Numbered from the stretch's first letter, positions 31,643 through 41,798 are shown. The stretch: DNA of 64,000 nucleotides from Pseudomonas sp. S35 (GCF_009866765.1 NZ_CP019431.1:2480001-2544000), one strand, 5' to 3'. Made by a program: numbers and translations. Notes: a model not told the origin generated them from the letters alone.

Positions 31643-32473
31643 ATGAGCAATTACGAAGGCCGTTGGAGCACCGTCAAAGTCGAGATCGAGGAAGGCATCG
31701 CCTGGGTCATCCTCAATCGCCCGGAAAAACGCAACGCCATGAGCCCGACCCTGAACCGGGAAATGATCGACGTGCTGGAAACCCTGGAGCAGGATCCCGC
31801 CGCCGGTGTGCTGGTGCTGACCGGTGCCGGTGAGGCGTGGACCGCCGGCATGGACCTTAAGGAATACTTTCGCGAAGTCGACGCCGGCCCGGAAATCCTC
31901 CAGGAAAAAATCCGCCGCGAAGCCTCGCAATGGCAGTGGAAGCTGCTGCGCATGTACGCCAAGCCGACCATCGCCATGGTCAATGGCTGGTGCTTCGGTG
32001 GCGGCTTCAGCCCGCTGGTGGCGTGCGACCTGGCGATCTGCGCCGACGAAGCCACCTTCGGCCTCTCGGAAATCAACTGGGGCATCCCGCCGGGCAACCT
32101 GGTCAGCAAGGCGATGGCCGACACCGTGGGCCATCGTCAGTCGCTGTACTACATCATGACCGGCAAGACCTTCGGCGGGCAGAAAGCCGCTGAAATGGGC
32201 CTGGTCAACGAAAGCGTACCGCTGGCGCAACTGCGCGAAGTCACCATCGAACTGGCGCGCAACCTGCTGGAGAAAAACCCGGTGGTGCTGCGTGCCGCCA
32301 AGCATGGTTTCAAACGCTGCCGCGAGCTGACCTGGGAGCAGAACGAGGATTACCTCTACGCCAAGCTCGACCAGTCGCGTTTGCTCGACACCGAAGGCGG
32401 TCGCGAGCAGGGCATGAAGCAATTCCTCGACGACAAGAGCATCAAGCCTGGCTTGCAGGCGTATAAACGCTGA
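31643..32473 (+). CDS. ech: Hydroxycinnamoyl-CoA hydratase-lyase (feruloyl-CoA hydratase/lyase)
   Basis: 276 residues, the usual HCHL length. Crotonase fold with the oxyanion pair in SPLVACDLAICAD. Ser 123 and Glu 143 (FGLSEINWGIPPGN) match the positions reported as catalytic in Pseudomonas HCHL. The enzyme hydrates feruloyl-CoA and cleaves it to vanillin and acetyl-CoA. The ATG at 31643 begins MSNYEGRWSTV as in known enzymes. It is followed by vdh and fcs. Confidence 0.95.
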   Translation: MSNYEGRWSTVKVEIEEGIAWVILNRPEKRNAMSPTLNREMIDVLETLEQDPAAGVLVLTGAGEAWTAGMDLKEYFREVDAGPEILQEKIRREASQWQWKLLRMYAKPTIAMVNGWCFGGGFSPLVACDLAICADEATFGLSEINWGIPPGNLVSKAMADTVGHRQSLYYIMTGKTFGGQKAAEMGLVNESVPLAQLREVTIELARNLLEKNPVVLRAAKHGFKRCRELTWEQNEDYLYAKLDQSRLLDTEGGREQGMKQFLDDKSIKPGLQAYKR

Positions 32474-32550
32474 AGGACGCGGCCTGCGGGCCGCACCGTT
32501 TTCACCCTGCTTGAACGTATTCCCGATAAAGACAATAAAGAGGAATCACC

Positions 32551-33999
32551 ATGCTGGACGTGCCCCTGTTGATTGGCGGCCAGTCGTGCCCCGCGCGCGA
32601 CGGCCGAACCTTCGAGCGTCGCAACCCGGTGACCGGTGAAGTGGTCTCGCGGGTCGCCGCCGCCACCCTGGAAGATGCCGACGCCGCCGTGGCCGCTGCC
32701 CAGGCTGCGTTCCCCGCGTGGGCCGCACTGGCGCCCAACGAGCGCCGCACCCGCTTGCTCGTTGCTGCCGAGCAACTGCAGGCGCGCAGCGCCGAATTTA
32801 TCGCGGCCGCCGGCGAGACTGGCGCGATGGCCAACTGGTATGGCTTTAACGTACGCCTCGCGGCCAACATCCTGCGCGAAGCGGCGTCGATGACCACCCA
32901 GATCACTGGCGATGTCATCCCCTCCGATGTGCCCGGCAGCTTCGCAATGGCCCTGCGTCAGCCGTGCGGCGTGGTGCTGGGCATCGCGCCGTGGAATGCC
33001 CCGGTGATCCTTGCCACCCGCGCCATTGCCATGCCGCTCGCCTGCGGCAATACCGTGGTGCTCAAGGCCTCGGAGCTGAGCCCGGCGGTGCACCGTTTGA
33101 TCGGCCAGGTGTTGCAGGACGCCGGCCTGGGCGATGGCGTGGTCAACGTCATCAGCAACGCCCCGGCGGATGCGGCGGCGATTGTCGAGCGACTGATCGC
33201 CAACCCGGCCGTGCGGCGGGTCAACTTCACCGGTTCGACCCATGTCGGGCGGATCGTCGGCGAACTCTCGGCGCGCCACCTCAAGCCGGCCTTGCTGGAA
33301 CTGGGCGGCAAGGCGCCGTTGCTGGTGCTCGATGACGCCGACCTGGACGCCGCCGTATCGGCCGCGGCCTTTGGCGCCTACTTCAACCAGGGGCAGATCT
33401 GCATGTCTACCGAGCGCCTGATTGTCGACGCCAAGGTGGCGGATGCCTTTGTCGCCAAACTGGCGGCCAAGGTAGCGACCCTGCGCGCCGGCGACCCCGC
33501 TGCGGCGGATTCGGTGCTGGGTTCCCTGGTGGACGCCAGCGCCGGTACCCGCATCAAGGCCCTGATCGACGATGCCCTGGGCAAAGGTGCGCGGCTGGTG
33601 GCCGGTGGGCAACTGGACGGCAGCATCCTGCAACCGACGCTGATCGATGGCGTCACCGAAGACATGCGGTTGTACCGCGAAGAATCGTTCGGCCCGGTGG
33701 CGGTGTTGCTGCGCGGTGACGGCGACGAAGCGTTGCTGCGCCTGGCCAATGATTCGGAGTTCGGCCTGTCGGCGGCGATTTTCAGCCGTGACACCGGCCG
33801 CGCCCTGGCCCTGGCCCAGCGGGTGGAATCGGGCATTTGCCATATCAACGGCCCGACCGTGCATGACGAGGCGCAGATGCCCTTCGGTGGGGTCAAGTCC
33901 AGCGGCTATGGCAGCTTCGGCGGCAAGGCCTCCATCGAACACTTCACGCAATTGCGCTGGGTGACCTTGCAGAACGGGCCACGGCACTACCCGATCTGA
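32551..33999 (+). CDS. vdh: Vanillin dehydrogenase
   Basis: 482-residue NAD-dependent aldehyde dehydrogenase. E250 (LLELGGKAP) and nucleophile C284 (FNQGQICMSTER) are present, as is the NAD loop NFTGSTHVGR. N-terminal LIGGQSCPARDGRTFERRNP and the C-terminal GPRHYPI match the Vdh group. It oxidises vanillin (from Ech) to vanillate. It is 77 bp after ech, with a clear GAGGAA ribosome site before the ATG. Confidence 0.94.
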   Translation: MLDVPLLIGGQSCPARDGRTFERRNPVTGEVVSRVAAATLEDADAAVAAAQAAFPAWAALAPNERRTRLLVAAEQLQARSAEFIAAAGETGAMANWYGFNVRLAANILREAASMTTQITGDVIPSDVPGSFAMALRQPCGVVLGIAPWNAPVILATRAIAMPLACGNTVVLKASELSPAVHRLIGQVLQDAGLGDGVVNVISNAPADAAAIVERLIANPAVRRVNFTGSTHVGRIVGELSARHLKPALLELGGKAPLLVLDDADLDAAVSAAAFGAYFNQGQICMSTERLIVDAKVADAFVAKLAAKVATLRAGDPAAADSVLGSLVDASAGTRIKALIDDALGKGARLVAGGQLDGSILQPTLIDGVTEDMRLYREESFGPVAVLLRGDGDEALLRLANDSEFGLSAAIFSRDTGRALALAQRVESGICHINGPTVHDEAQMPFGGVKSSGYGSFGGKASIEHFTQLRWVTLQNGPRHYPI

Positions 34000-34061
34000 G
34001 CAGGCGCCGCGACATAACAATAACGAGGCGGCGTTGATCCGCCTTGATGGAGGACACCCTT

Positions 34062-35936
34062 GTGAGTTCCGAATCCAGACCGCAACCCCAGCCGGCACCG
34101 CGCTACCGCGAGGTCGCCATCGGCCACGCACCGGTGGCGGTCACTGAAGAACACGGCGTGCTGCAGATGCGCTCCCTGGAGCCATTGGCCGAGTTGCCGC
34201 CACGCTTGCTCGATCGCCTGGTGCATTGGGCCCAGGTGCGGCCCGAGCAGACGTTCATCGCGGCCCGTCAGGCCGGTGGTGATTGGCGCCGCGTCAGCTA
34301 CCGCGAGATGCTCGACAGTGTGCGCGCGATTGCCCAGGGTCTATTGAGTTTCGGGCTGTCGGCGGATAAGCCGCTGGCACTGCTGTCGGGCAACGACATC
34401 GAGCATTTGCAGGTGGCGCTGGGCGCGATGTATGCCGGCATTCCCTACTGCCCGGTATCGCCGGCGTATTCGCTGCTGTCCCAGGATTTCGCCAAGCTGC
34501 GGCATGTGTGTGGCCTGCTGCAACCGGGGCTGGTGTTCGTCAGTGATGCAACGGCCTACCAGCGCGCCATCGAGGCGGTATTGCCCGCCGAAACCCCGCT
34601 GATCACCGTGCGCGGCAACGTGCCTGGGCGCACCCAGGTCAGCGTTGCCAGCCTGTTGCAAACGCCGGGTCGCGCCGAAGCCGATGCGGCCTTCAGCGCC
34701 ACTGGCCCGGACAGCATCGCCAAGTTCCTCTTCACCTCGGGCTCGACCAAACTGCCCAAGGCGGTGATCACCACCCAACGCATGCTCTGCGCCAACCAGC
34801 AAATGCTGTTGCAGACCTTTCCAGTGTTCGGCGAGGAGCCGCCGGTGCTGGTGGATTGGCTGCCCTGGAACCACACCTTCGGCGGCAGCCACAACGTCGG
34901 CATCGTGCTCTACAACGGCGGTACTTTTTACCTCGACGATGGCAAGCCCACGGTTCAAGGGTTTGCCGAGACCCTGCGCAACCTCAAGGAGATCTCGCCG
35001 ACGGCCTATTTGACCGTGCCCAAGGGCTGGGAAGAACTGGTCAGCGCCCTTGAGCAGGACGCCGAGTTGCGCGAGCGGTTTTTTGCGCGGATGACACTGT
35101 TCTTCTTCGCCGCTGCGGGGCTGTCGCAAAGCGTCTGGGATCGCCTCGACCGGGTGGCCGAACGGCACTGCGGTGAACGCATCCGCATGATGGCCGGGCT
35201 GGGCATGACCGAAGCCGCGCCGTCCTGCACCTTCACTACCGGGCCGTTGTCCATGGCCGGTTACATCGGTTTGCCCGCGCCGGGGTGCGAGGTGCGCCTG
35301 GTGCCGGTGGACGGCAAGTTCGAAGGGCGCTTTCGCGGGCCGCACATCATGCCGGGCTACTGGCGGGCACCCGAGCAAACCGCCGAGGTGTTCGATGAGC
35401 AGGGTTTCTACTGTTCGGGTGACGCGATCAAGCTTGCCGATCCCCATCAGCCGCAACTGGGGCTGATGTTCGACGGGCGCATTGCCGAAGACTTCAAGCT
35501 GTCTTCCGGGGTGTTTGTCAGCGTCGGCCCGTTGCGCAATCGCGCAGTGCTCGAAGGCTCACCCTACGTGCAGGACCTGGTGATTGCCGCGCCGGACCGC
35601 GAATGCCTGGGCGCGCTGGTGTTTCCCAGAACCTATGAATGCCGCCGTCTGGCGGGCTTGAGCGCTGACGCGAGCGACGCCGAGGTGCTGGCCAGCGCGC
35701 CGGTGCGCCAATGGTTCGGCGACTGGTTGCAGCGCCTTAATCGCGAGGCCACCGGCAATGCCAGTCGCCTGGAGTGGATTGCCGTGCTCGACGAGCCGGC
35801 GTCCATCGACCGTGGGGAAATTACCGACAAGGGGTCGATCAACCAACGTGCCGTGCTGCAATGGCGCGCGGCCAAGGTCGAGGCGTTGTATCGCGGTGAA
35901 GACCCCACCATCCTGCGCGCCGGGCCCAAGCCTTGA
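34062..35936 (+). CDS. fcs: Feruloyl-CoA synthetase
   Basis: 624 residues, acyl-adenylate-forming superfamily. P-loop FTSGSTKLPKAVITT, the A5-like segment MAGLGMTEAAPSCTF, GDAIKL (A7), and the A8-like GRIAEDFKLSSG. It activates ferulate, p-coumarate and caffeate with CoA and ATP before Ech acts. The GTG at 34062 is preferred because GGAGG at 34049-34053 sits 8 bases upstream; the ATG at 34047 (adding five residues) has no such site. The gene overlaps the thiolase gene by 4 bp. Confidence 0.93.
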   Translation: MSSESRPQPQPAPRYREVAIGHAPVAVTEEHGVLQMRSLEPLAELPPRLLDRLVHWAQVRPEQTFIAARQAGGDWRRVSYREMLDSVRAIAQGLLSFGLSADKPLALLSGNDIEHLQVALGAMYAGIPYCPVSPAYSLLSQDFAKLRHVCGLLQPGLVFVSDATAYQRAIEAVLPAETPLITVRGNVPGRTQVSVASLLQTPGRAEADAAFSATGPDSIAKFLFTSGSTKLPKAVITTQRMLCANQQMLLQTFPVFGEEPPVLVDWLPWNHTFGGSHNVGIVLYNGGTFYLDDGKPTVQGFAETLRNLKEISPTAYLTVPKGWEELVSALEQDAELRERFFARMTLFFFAAAGLSQSVWDRLDRVAERHCGERIRMMAGLGMTEAAPSCTFTTGPLSMAGYIGLPAPGCEVRLVPVDGKFEGRFRGPHIMPGYWRAPEQTAEVFDEQGFYCSGDAIKLADPHQPQLGLMFDGRIAEDFKLSSGVFVSVGPLRNRAVLEGSPYVQDLVIAAPDRECLGALVFPRTYECRRLAGLSADASDAEVLASAPVRQWFGDWLQRLNREATGNASRLEWIAVLDEPASIDRGEITDKGSINQRAVLQWRAAKVEALYRGEDPTILRAGPKP

Positions 35937-37174
35937 GCGGGGCCGGGCAGTATTCGGCGTTTGCCGACGCGGCGATTTTCGACGCGGTGCGCACGCCGTG
36001 GGTCGACCTCGGCGGGGCACTGTCCCAGGTGTCGCCCATCGACCTGGGGATCAAGGTCGGCCGGGAAGTGCTGGCCCGGTGCGGTATCGATCCGCAGGCA
36101 GTGGACAGCGTATTGGCCGGCTCTATGGCCCAGGCCAGTTTCGATGCCTACTTGCTGCCACGGCATATCGGGTTGTACAGCGGTGTGGCGCAATCGGTCC
36201 CGGCGCTGGGGGTGCAGCGCATCTGCGCCACTGGTTTCGAGCTGTTGCGCCAGGCCGCTGAACAACTGCGCGATGAGGTGCAGCTGGCCTTGTGCGTCGC
36301 GGCCGAATCGATGTCGCGCAACCCGATTGCCGCCTACACCCACCGGGGCGGGTTTCGCCTGGGGGGCGAGGTGCAATTCAAGGATTTTCTCTGGGAAGCA
36401 CTCTACGACCCGGCGCCGGGCCTGGACATGATTGCCACCGCCGATAACCTGGCGCGCCGTTATGGCCTGAGTCGCGAGGCCGTGGACCGGTATGCCTGTG
36501 ACAGCCATCAGCGCGCGTTGCAGGCGCAACGTGATGGGGCCTGGGCTGAAGAGATCGTCAGCGTCGATAACCAGGTGTTCGAGCTTGACGGTTATCAACC
36601 CCGGCGCCTGACCCTTGCACACCGGGCCGCTGCGGTGACGCAGGACAGCCATCCACGGCCCACCGACTTCGCAGCCTTGGCACGATTGCGTGCCGTGCAC
36701 GCCGATGGGGTGCAGACCGCCGGCAACAGCTGTGCGGTGGTCGACGGTGCGGCGGCGGCGTTGGTGGGCCGTGCCTCAGACGGCACGCGCCCGGCCCTGG
36801 CCCGGTTGGTGGCCAGCGCGGTAGTCGGCGTGGCCCCAGAGGTCATGGGCATCGGCCCGGCGCCGGCCATCCGCCTGTTGCTGCACCGCAGCGGGTTGAG
36901 CCTGGGCGATATCGGCCGCTTCGAGATCAATGAAGCCCAGGCCGCCCAAGTGCTGGCGGTGGCTCAAGAGCTGGAGTTGGACAGCGCCCGGCTCAATCTC
37001 CTGGGCGGCTCCCTCGCGCTGGGGCATCCCTTGGCTGCCAGCGGCCTGCGGCTGGTCATGAGCCTGGCCCGGCAACTACGTCAGCACAACCTGCGCTACG
37101 GCATTGCCGCTGCGTGCGTGGGCGGCGGGCAGGGCATGGCGTTGCTGATCGAGAACCCTGCCTGGCGCGCTTGA
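35933..37174 (+). CDS. aat: Thiolase of the ferulate cluster (Aat)
   Basis: 413 residues with N-terminal nucleophile Cys in VQRICATGFELL (~97), His in LALGHPLAASGLR (~365) and second Cys in AACVGGGQGMALL. It starts with TTG overlapping the fcs stop (TTGA). aat genes accompany fcs and ech in several pseudomonads but are not needed for the non-oxidative ferulate route. The enzyme could serve a parallel beta-oxidative shortening of phenylpropanoid-CoA together with the next gene. Confidence 0.88.
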   Translation: MSGAGQYSAFADAAIFDAVRTPWVDLGGALSQVSPIDLGIKVGREVLARCGIDPQAVDSVLAGSMAQASFDAYLLPRHIGLYSGVAQSVPALGVQRICATGFELLRQAAEQLRDEVQLALCVAAESMSRNPIAAYTHRGGFRLGGEVQFKDFLWEALYDPAPGLDMIATADNLARRYGLSREAVDRYACDSHQRALQAQRDGAWAEEIVSVDNQVFELDGYQPRRLTLAHRAAAVTQDSHPRPTDFAALARLRAVHADGVQTAGNSCAVVDGAAAALVGRASDGTRPALARLVASAVVGVAPEVMGIGPAPAIRLLLHRSGLSLGDIGRFEINEAQAAQVLAVAQELELDSARLNLLGGSLALGHPLAASGLRLVMSLARQLRQHNLRYGIAAACVGGGQGMALLIENPAWRA

Positions 37175-37205
37175 ACAGACTGTTTTTATTCGATGAGGTG
37201 TCCCG

Positions 37206-38906
37206 ATGTGGAGCTATGAGGCGCCCCTGCGCGATATGCAATTTGTCCTTGAACACTGGTTACAGGCGCCCGCTGCGTGGGAGGCCTTGGACTTGCCCTT
37301 GGCGATGCAGGTGCTGGAGGAAGCCGCACGCTTCAGCCAGGGCGTGCTGGCGCCGTTGAACAGCAGTGGGGATCGTCAGGGCTGCCGTTGGCAGGCGGGC
37401 CAGGTCAGTACCCCGGACGGGTTTGCCCAGGCGTATCAGGCCTATGTCGACGGTGGCTGGCCGGGGCTGGCGTGCGCCGAGGCGTTGGGCGGGCAGGGCT
37501 TGCCGCAGCTGCTCGACGCCGCGCTGCAAGAAATGCTCTATGCCAGCAACCACGGCTGGGCCATGTACACCGGCATCGCCCACGGCGCCTACCTGTGCCT
37601 CAAGACCCACGGCGAGCCCTGGTTGCAGGCGCGCTATTTGCCCGACATCGTCAGCGGCCACGCCTTGCCCACCATGTGCCTGACCGAGCCCCAGGCCGGC
37701 AGCGATGTCGGTTTACTGCGCTGTCGCGCCGAACCCCAGGCGGATGGCAGCTATCGCCTCAATGGCAGCAAGCTGTTTATTTCTGGCGGCGAACATGACC
37801 TCACGGCCAATATCCTGCACCTGGTGCTGGCGCGCCTGCCCGATGCGCCGCCAGGCAGTCGCGGGATTTCATTGTTCCTGGTACCCAAGCAACGCGATAA
37901 CGGCCAGGCCAATGGCGTGCGCTGTGACGGCATAGAACACAAGATGGGCATCAAGGGCAGCGCCACCTGCTCCCTGGTGTTCGAAGACGCCCAGGGTTGG
38001 CTGATCGGCGAGGCCAACCGGGGTCTGGCGGCGATGTTTGTGATGATGAATTCGGCGCGCCTGCACGTGGGCCTGCAAGGCCTGGGGCATGTCGAGGCGG
38101 CTTGGCAGAACGCACGGCAGTACGCCGCCGAGCGCGTACAGATGCGCGCACCCTCACGGCCTGAATCTGCAGCAGCCCAGGTGGCTGACCCGATCCATTA
38201 TCACCCGGCCATGCGCCGTGTACTGCTGGAGCTGCGCACCACCAGCGAGGGCATGCGCGCCATCGGTTATTGGGCGGCGCACCTGCTGGACCAGGCCGAC
38301 CCATTGGCGCAGTTGCTGACCCCTATCATCAAGGCGTTTTTCACCGAGCAGGGTTTTCGTCAGGCCAGCAATGCCTTGCAGGTCTTCGGCGGTTACGGCT
38401 ACGTCGCCGAGTTCGCCATCGAGCAAACCCTGCGCGACAGCCGCATCGCGATGATCTACGAGGGCAGCAATGAGATCCAGGCCAATGACCTGTTGCTGCG
38501 CAAGGTGCTGGGGGATGACGGCCGGGCGTTCGGCCTGCTGTTGGCCGAGTTGCGTGCCGAGGCCGCGCAGGGCGGCGAGTACCTTGAATGCGCGGCGTTC
38601 TGCTTGGCACTGGGCAGCTTGTGCGATGCCTTGGATACGCTGGTGAGCGCCATCCGCGAACGCGCCCGGCAAGACAGCGAATACCCTTATCGCGCCGCGC
38701 CGGATTTCCTCCAGTTGTGTGGCGTGGCGCTGCTGGCCTTTGCCTGGGCGCGGGCGGCGCGGGTGTCCAGGGCGTTGCCCGAAGCAGACCCGTTGCGCGC
38801 CGCCAAGCTGCAAAGTGCCGGGTTCTTTTTCGATTACCTGCCATCGCGGCTGGCCCAGCACCTGGGCGCGATAGACGCTGCGCGGGCGGCGCTGGCGTTC
38901 GTCTGA
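37206..38906 (+). CDS. Acyl-CoA dehydrogenase of the ferulate cluster
   Basis: 566 residues, longer than medium-chain enzymes and like FadE-type proteins with an added C-terminal helical domain. FAD/substrate segments include MCLTEPQAGSDVGLLRC and KLFISGGEHDLT; the catalytic Glu region is IYEGSNEIQANDLLLRKVLG. It starts 31 bp after aat. A role in the dehydrogenation of dihydroferuloyl- or other phenylpropanoyl-CoA would produce the unsaturated substrate of Ech, but this is inference. Confidence 0.87.
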   Translation: MWSYEAPLRDMQFVLEHWLQAPAAWEALDLPLAMQVLEEAARFSQGVLAPLNSSGDRQGCRWQAGQVSTPDGFAQAYQAYVDGGWPGLACAEALGGQGLPQLLDAALQEMLYASNHGWAMYTGIAHGAYLCLKTHGEPWLQARYLPDIVSGHALPTMCLTEPQAGSDVGLLRCRAEPQADGSYRLNGSKLFISGGEHDLTANILHLVLARLPDAPPGSRGISLFLVPKQRDNGQANGVRCDGIEHKMGIKGSATCSLVFEDAQGWLIGEANRGLAAMFVMMNSARLHVGLQGLGHVEAAWQNARQYAAERVQMRAPSRPESAAAQVADPIHYHPAMRRVLLELRTTSEGMRAIGYWAAHLLDQADPLAQLLTPIIKAFFTEQGFRQASNALQVFGGYGYVAEFAIEQTLRDSRIAMIYEGSNEIQANDLLLRKVLGDDGRAFGLLLAELRAEAAQGGEYLECAAFCLALGSLCDALDTLVSAIRERARQDSEYPYRAAPDFLQLCGVALLAFAWARAARVSRALPEADPLRAAKLQSAGFFFDYLPSRLAQHLGAIDAARAALAFV

Positions 38907-38961
38907 CGGCGGCAGGCGCTTGCGGTACTATGGCAGCCCACGTTTTCTGGAAGTTGCCTGG

Positions 38962-39675
38962 ATGAGTAAGCCCGGTCAATTGGTGCTGGTTGCACTGCGC
39001 AAGATGATTGCCAGCGGGGAGCTGGCCGCGGGCGAACGCCTGATGGAGATCCCCACGGCGCAACGTTTCGACGTGTCGCGCATGCCGGTGCGCATGGCGT
39101 TCCGCACGCTTGAGCAGGAAGGGCTGCTGGTGCCGTTTGGCGGGCGTGGGTATCAGGTGCGTTCGGTCAGCCCCAGCGACATCGCCGGCGCGGTGGAAGT
39201 ACGCGGCGTGCTGGAAGGCCTGGCTGCGCGTCAAACCGCCGAGCTTGGGCTGTCCAGCGAGGCACGCATCGCGCTGGAGCGCTGCCTGGTCGAGGGCGAT
39301 CAACTGTTCGAGAAGGGCTATGTGACCGAGGATGACCTTGAGGTCTATCACGACCTGAACATGCGCTTTCACCAGGTCATCGTCGCGGGCAGCCACAACC
39401 CGGCCATCGCCGACGCCCTGGCACGCAATGACCACCTGCCATTCGCCTCGGTGACTGCGCTGGCGGTGGACCGCGAGGACATGGCCCGCGAATACCGGCG
39501 CTTCAACTATGCCCACATGCAGCACCATTCGGTCTTCGACGCCTTGGTCAACCGCCAGGGCGCACGGGCCGAAGCGATCATGCGCGAACATGCCAACGCG
39601 ACCCTGCGCTATGCCGAAATCTTCAGCTGCGCCACCGCCGACGCGCGCATGAAAGTGATCCTGCCCGCGTCGTGA
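38962..39675 (+). CDS. vanR: GntR-family repressor VanR
   Basis: 237 residues. The N-terminal winged helix (LVLVALRKMIASGELAAGER; TAQRFDVSRMPVRMAFRTLE) is followed by a FCD effector domain (~85-220) with metal-type His residues (NMRFHQVIVAGSHN, AHMQHHSVFDAL). It lies next to vanAB, convergent with vanB. VanR of other bacteria represses vanAB and releases on vanillate. The ATG at 38962 fits the family. Two GGATCC-centred palindromes lie upstream of vanA. Confidence 0.9.
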   Translation: MSKPGQLVLVALRKMIASGELAAGERLMEIPTAQRFDVSRMPVRMAFRTLEQEGLLVPFGGRGYQVRSVSPSDIAGAVEVRGVLEGLAARQTAELGLSSEARIALERCLVEGDQLFEKGYVTEDDLEVYHDLNMRFHQVIVAGSHNPAIADALARNDHLPFASVTALAVDREDMAREYRRFNYAHMQHHSVFDALVNRQGARAEAIMREHANATLRYAEIFSCATADARMKVILPAS

Positions 39676-39681
39676 CCCGGT

Positions 39682-40632
39682 TCAGATATCGAGCACCAGC
39701 AAGGGCGTTTTCGCCCGTGAACAGCAAGGCGTGAACTGGTCATTCAGGGCTTGCTCCTGCTCGGTGAGGAACAGGTCGCGGTGCTCCGGTATGCCTTCCA
39801 GCACGCGGGTCAGGCAGGTGCCGCAAATCCCTTGTTCGCAGGACACCGCGATCTCGATGCCGTGGCTTTCCAGGACCTGGACCACGCTCTTGTCGGCGGG
39901 AACTTGGAAGACTTGGCCGCTGCTGGCGACCTTCACTGAAAACCCGCCGTCTAGGCTGCTGTCCACCGGCGCCGCCGAGAAGTATTCGCGATGCAGGCAG
40001 TCCTCCCGCCAACCCTGGCCCCGGGCGCTGTCGAGCACATGCTGCATGAACCCGCCAGGGCCGCAGACATACAGGTGCACATCGTCCGCCGGTGCGGCCA
40101 ATAGCTGCGCGGCATTCATGAGCGTGTCGGGCTGCTCATCAAAATGCAGGAACACCCGTTCGGCAAACGGCGACGCCTTGAGCCGCTGCACAAACGCCGC
40201 CCGCTCACTGGCGCGGGCGCAGTAATGCAGTTCGAAGTCGGCCTCCAAATGGGCCAGGCGCTCGGCCATGCACAGGATCGGCGTGATGCCGATACCCCCG
40301 GCAAACAGCAGGCTGCGCCGGGCTTCGTGGGCCAGGGGGAACAGGTTGCGCGGTTCGCTGATGGTCAAGTGGCTGCCTTCGTTGATCTGTTCGTGCAGGC
40401 TGCGCGAGCCACCCCGTGACGCCGGGTCGTGGAGCACGCCGATCAGGTAGCGATGACGTTCCTCAGGGTGATTGCACAGCGAATATTGGCGGGTCAGCCC
40501 AACCGGCAGGTGCACGTCGATGTGCGCGCCGGCACTGAAAGGTGGCAACGGCGCGCCGTCGACGCGGGCCAGTTCATAGCTGCAAATGTCCTGGGCTTCT
40601 GTGCGCCGGGACGTCACCACGACCTCGATCAT
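39682..40632 (-). CDS. vanB: Vanillate O-demethylase reductase subunit
   Basis: 316 residues. FMN/FAD-binding [11 protein letters not shown] (~48), NAD(P)H-binding GGIGITPIL (~110) and CGPGGF (~210), and a plant-type [2Fe-2S] site CEQGICGTC plus a later Cys in PCCSRAK. It passes electrons from NADH to VanA. Its start codon overlaps the vanA stop by 4 bp, so the pair is coupled. Confidence 0.94.
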   Translation of the reverse strand: MIEVVVTSRRTEAQDICSYELARVDGAPLPPFSAGAHIDVHLPVGLTRQYSLCNHPEERHRYLIGVLHDPASRGGSRSLHEQINEGSHLTISEPRNLFPLAHEARRSLLFAGGIGITPILCMAERLAHLEADFELHYCARASERAAFVQRLKASPFAERVFLHFDEQPDTLMNAAQLLAAPADDVHLYVCGPGGFMQHVLDSARGQGWREDCLHREYFSAAPVDSSLDGGFSVKVASSGQVFQVPADKSVVQVLESHGIEIAVSCEQGICGTCLTRVLEGIPEHRDLFLTEQEQALNDQFTPCCSRAKTPLLVLDI

Positions 40633-41669
40633 GTTGGCTCTCCAGCGCGTTCCCGGGCGATCAGGCGCTCCAGGATCTTGCGCGACTGTACGCCGCCAGC
40701 GTCGATATTCAGCTTGAGCAGGTTGCGCGTCGGGTGGGCCAGCAGGTTCTGTTGCTGGCGTTCAAGCATCTCCAGGTCTTCGCTGAAAATCTTGCCCTGG
40801 CCTTCGCGAATGCTGGCAGTCAGCGCCTCATCCTGGGGGTTGAAGTTGCGCGCCATGCCCCAGAAGTACCAGATCGACGTGTCGGTCTGCGGGGTGATGA
40901 AGTCCACCACGATGCTCGCAGCCTTGTGCTCGGGCGCGGCGTCGTAGCCGCCCTTGCCGGCATGGGCCACGCCGACTTCGATCAGCACATGGCTGGGCGG
41001 GGTGAAGCGGCAGATCTGCCAGCGGTCCACCGGCACATCGTCGGCCAGGTTGTTGCCGCGCAGGGCCATGCGCCAGAACGGCGGGGCCATGATGTTTTCC
41101 ATGTGCCGGGCGGTGACCACTTCATCACCGTTCACCGTGGTGACGGGCGCTGCTTCGTCGATTTCCTTCTGGCCGATGCTGGAGGCGTGTACGTAGGTTT
41201 CGTGGGTTAGGTCCATCAGGTTGTCGATCATCAGGCGGTAGTCGCACTGGATATCAAACAGCCCGCCGCCATAGGCCCACTCGTCACTCACGGCCCATTC
41301 CAGATGATGGATCAGCGCGGGGTCGGCCTGGGCCTGATCGCCGGGCCACACCCAGATGAAACCGTAGCGTTCCACCACCGCAAAGGTCTTGTTGCAGGGA
41401 AAGCCACGTACCCGTTGGCCGGGCATGTCGACGGTCTTGCCATCGCCGCCCATGACCAGCCCGTGATAGCCGCAGACCAGGTTGCCGTTTTCGACATAGC
41501 CCAGCGAAAGCGGCGCGCCGCGATGGGGGCAGAAGTCCTCGACTGCCACCACGGCGCCTTCCTGGCCACGATAAAACACCATCTTTTCACCGCAGATCTG
41601 CCGACCCAGGGGCTTTTGTGCAATTTCATCGGGGGTGCAGGCGACATACCACGTGTTCTTGGGGTACAT
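40629..41669 (-). CDS. vanA: Vanillate O-demethylase oxygenase subunit
   Basis: 346 residues. Rieske cluster [11 protein letters not shown]...CGYHG at ~47-70. The mononuclear Fe site is [16 protein letters not shown] (~150-165, two His). The enzyme converts vanillate to protocatechuate and formaldehyde. It starts 30-40 bp downstream of a perfect 20-bp palindrome likely to be the VanR operator. Confidence 0.95.
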   Translation of the reverse strand: MYPKNTWYVACTPDEIAQKPLGRQICGEKMVFYRGQEGAVVAVEDFCPHRGAPLSLGYVENGNLVCGYHGLVMGGDGKTVDMPGQRVRGFPCNKTFAVVERYGFIWVWPGDQAQADPALIHHLEWAVSDEWAYGGGLFDIQCDYRLMIDNLMDLTHETYVHASSIGQKEIDEAAPVTTVNGDEVVTARHMENIMAPPFWRMALRGNNLADDVPVDRWQICRFTPPSHVLIEVGVAHAGKGGYDAAPEHKAASIVVDFITPQTDTSIWYFWGMARNFNPQDEALTASIREGQGKIFSEDLEMLERQQQNLLAHPTRNLLKLNIDAGGVQSRKILERLIARERAGEPT

Positions 41670-41698
41670 GGTGACTCTCCAGGCTGGGTGTTATTTTT

Positions 41699-41718
41699 AT
41701 TTAATGGATCCATTAAAT
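41699..41718. promoter_or_regulatory. Candidate VanR operator 1
   Basis: ATTTAATGGATCCATTAAAT is a perfect 20-bp palindrome centred on GGATCC, 30 bp upstream of vanA. The VanR operator of Caulobacter crescentus is ATTGGATCCAAT, with the same GGATCC core. The position, overlapping the expected vanA promoter, fits repression. Confidence 0.7.
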
Positions 41719-41786
41719 GGGCGTATTCAGGATGAGTCAATCTGTTATTGCTTATTTGTTGGGCGATTATCGAACGATTCGATTTT

Positions 41787-41798
41787 AATGGATCCATT
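41787..41798. promoter_or_regulatory. Candidate VanR operator 2
   Basis: AATGGATCCATT repeats the core 12 bp of operator 1. The two centres are 84 bp apart, close to eight helical turns of DNA, so a looped VanR complex is possible. It also lies ~137 bp upstream of the divergent TTG-start SDR gene. Confidence 0.62.
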
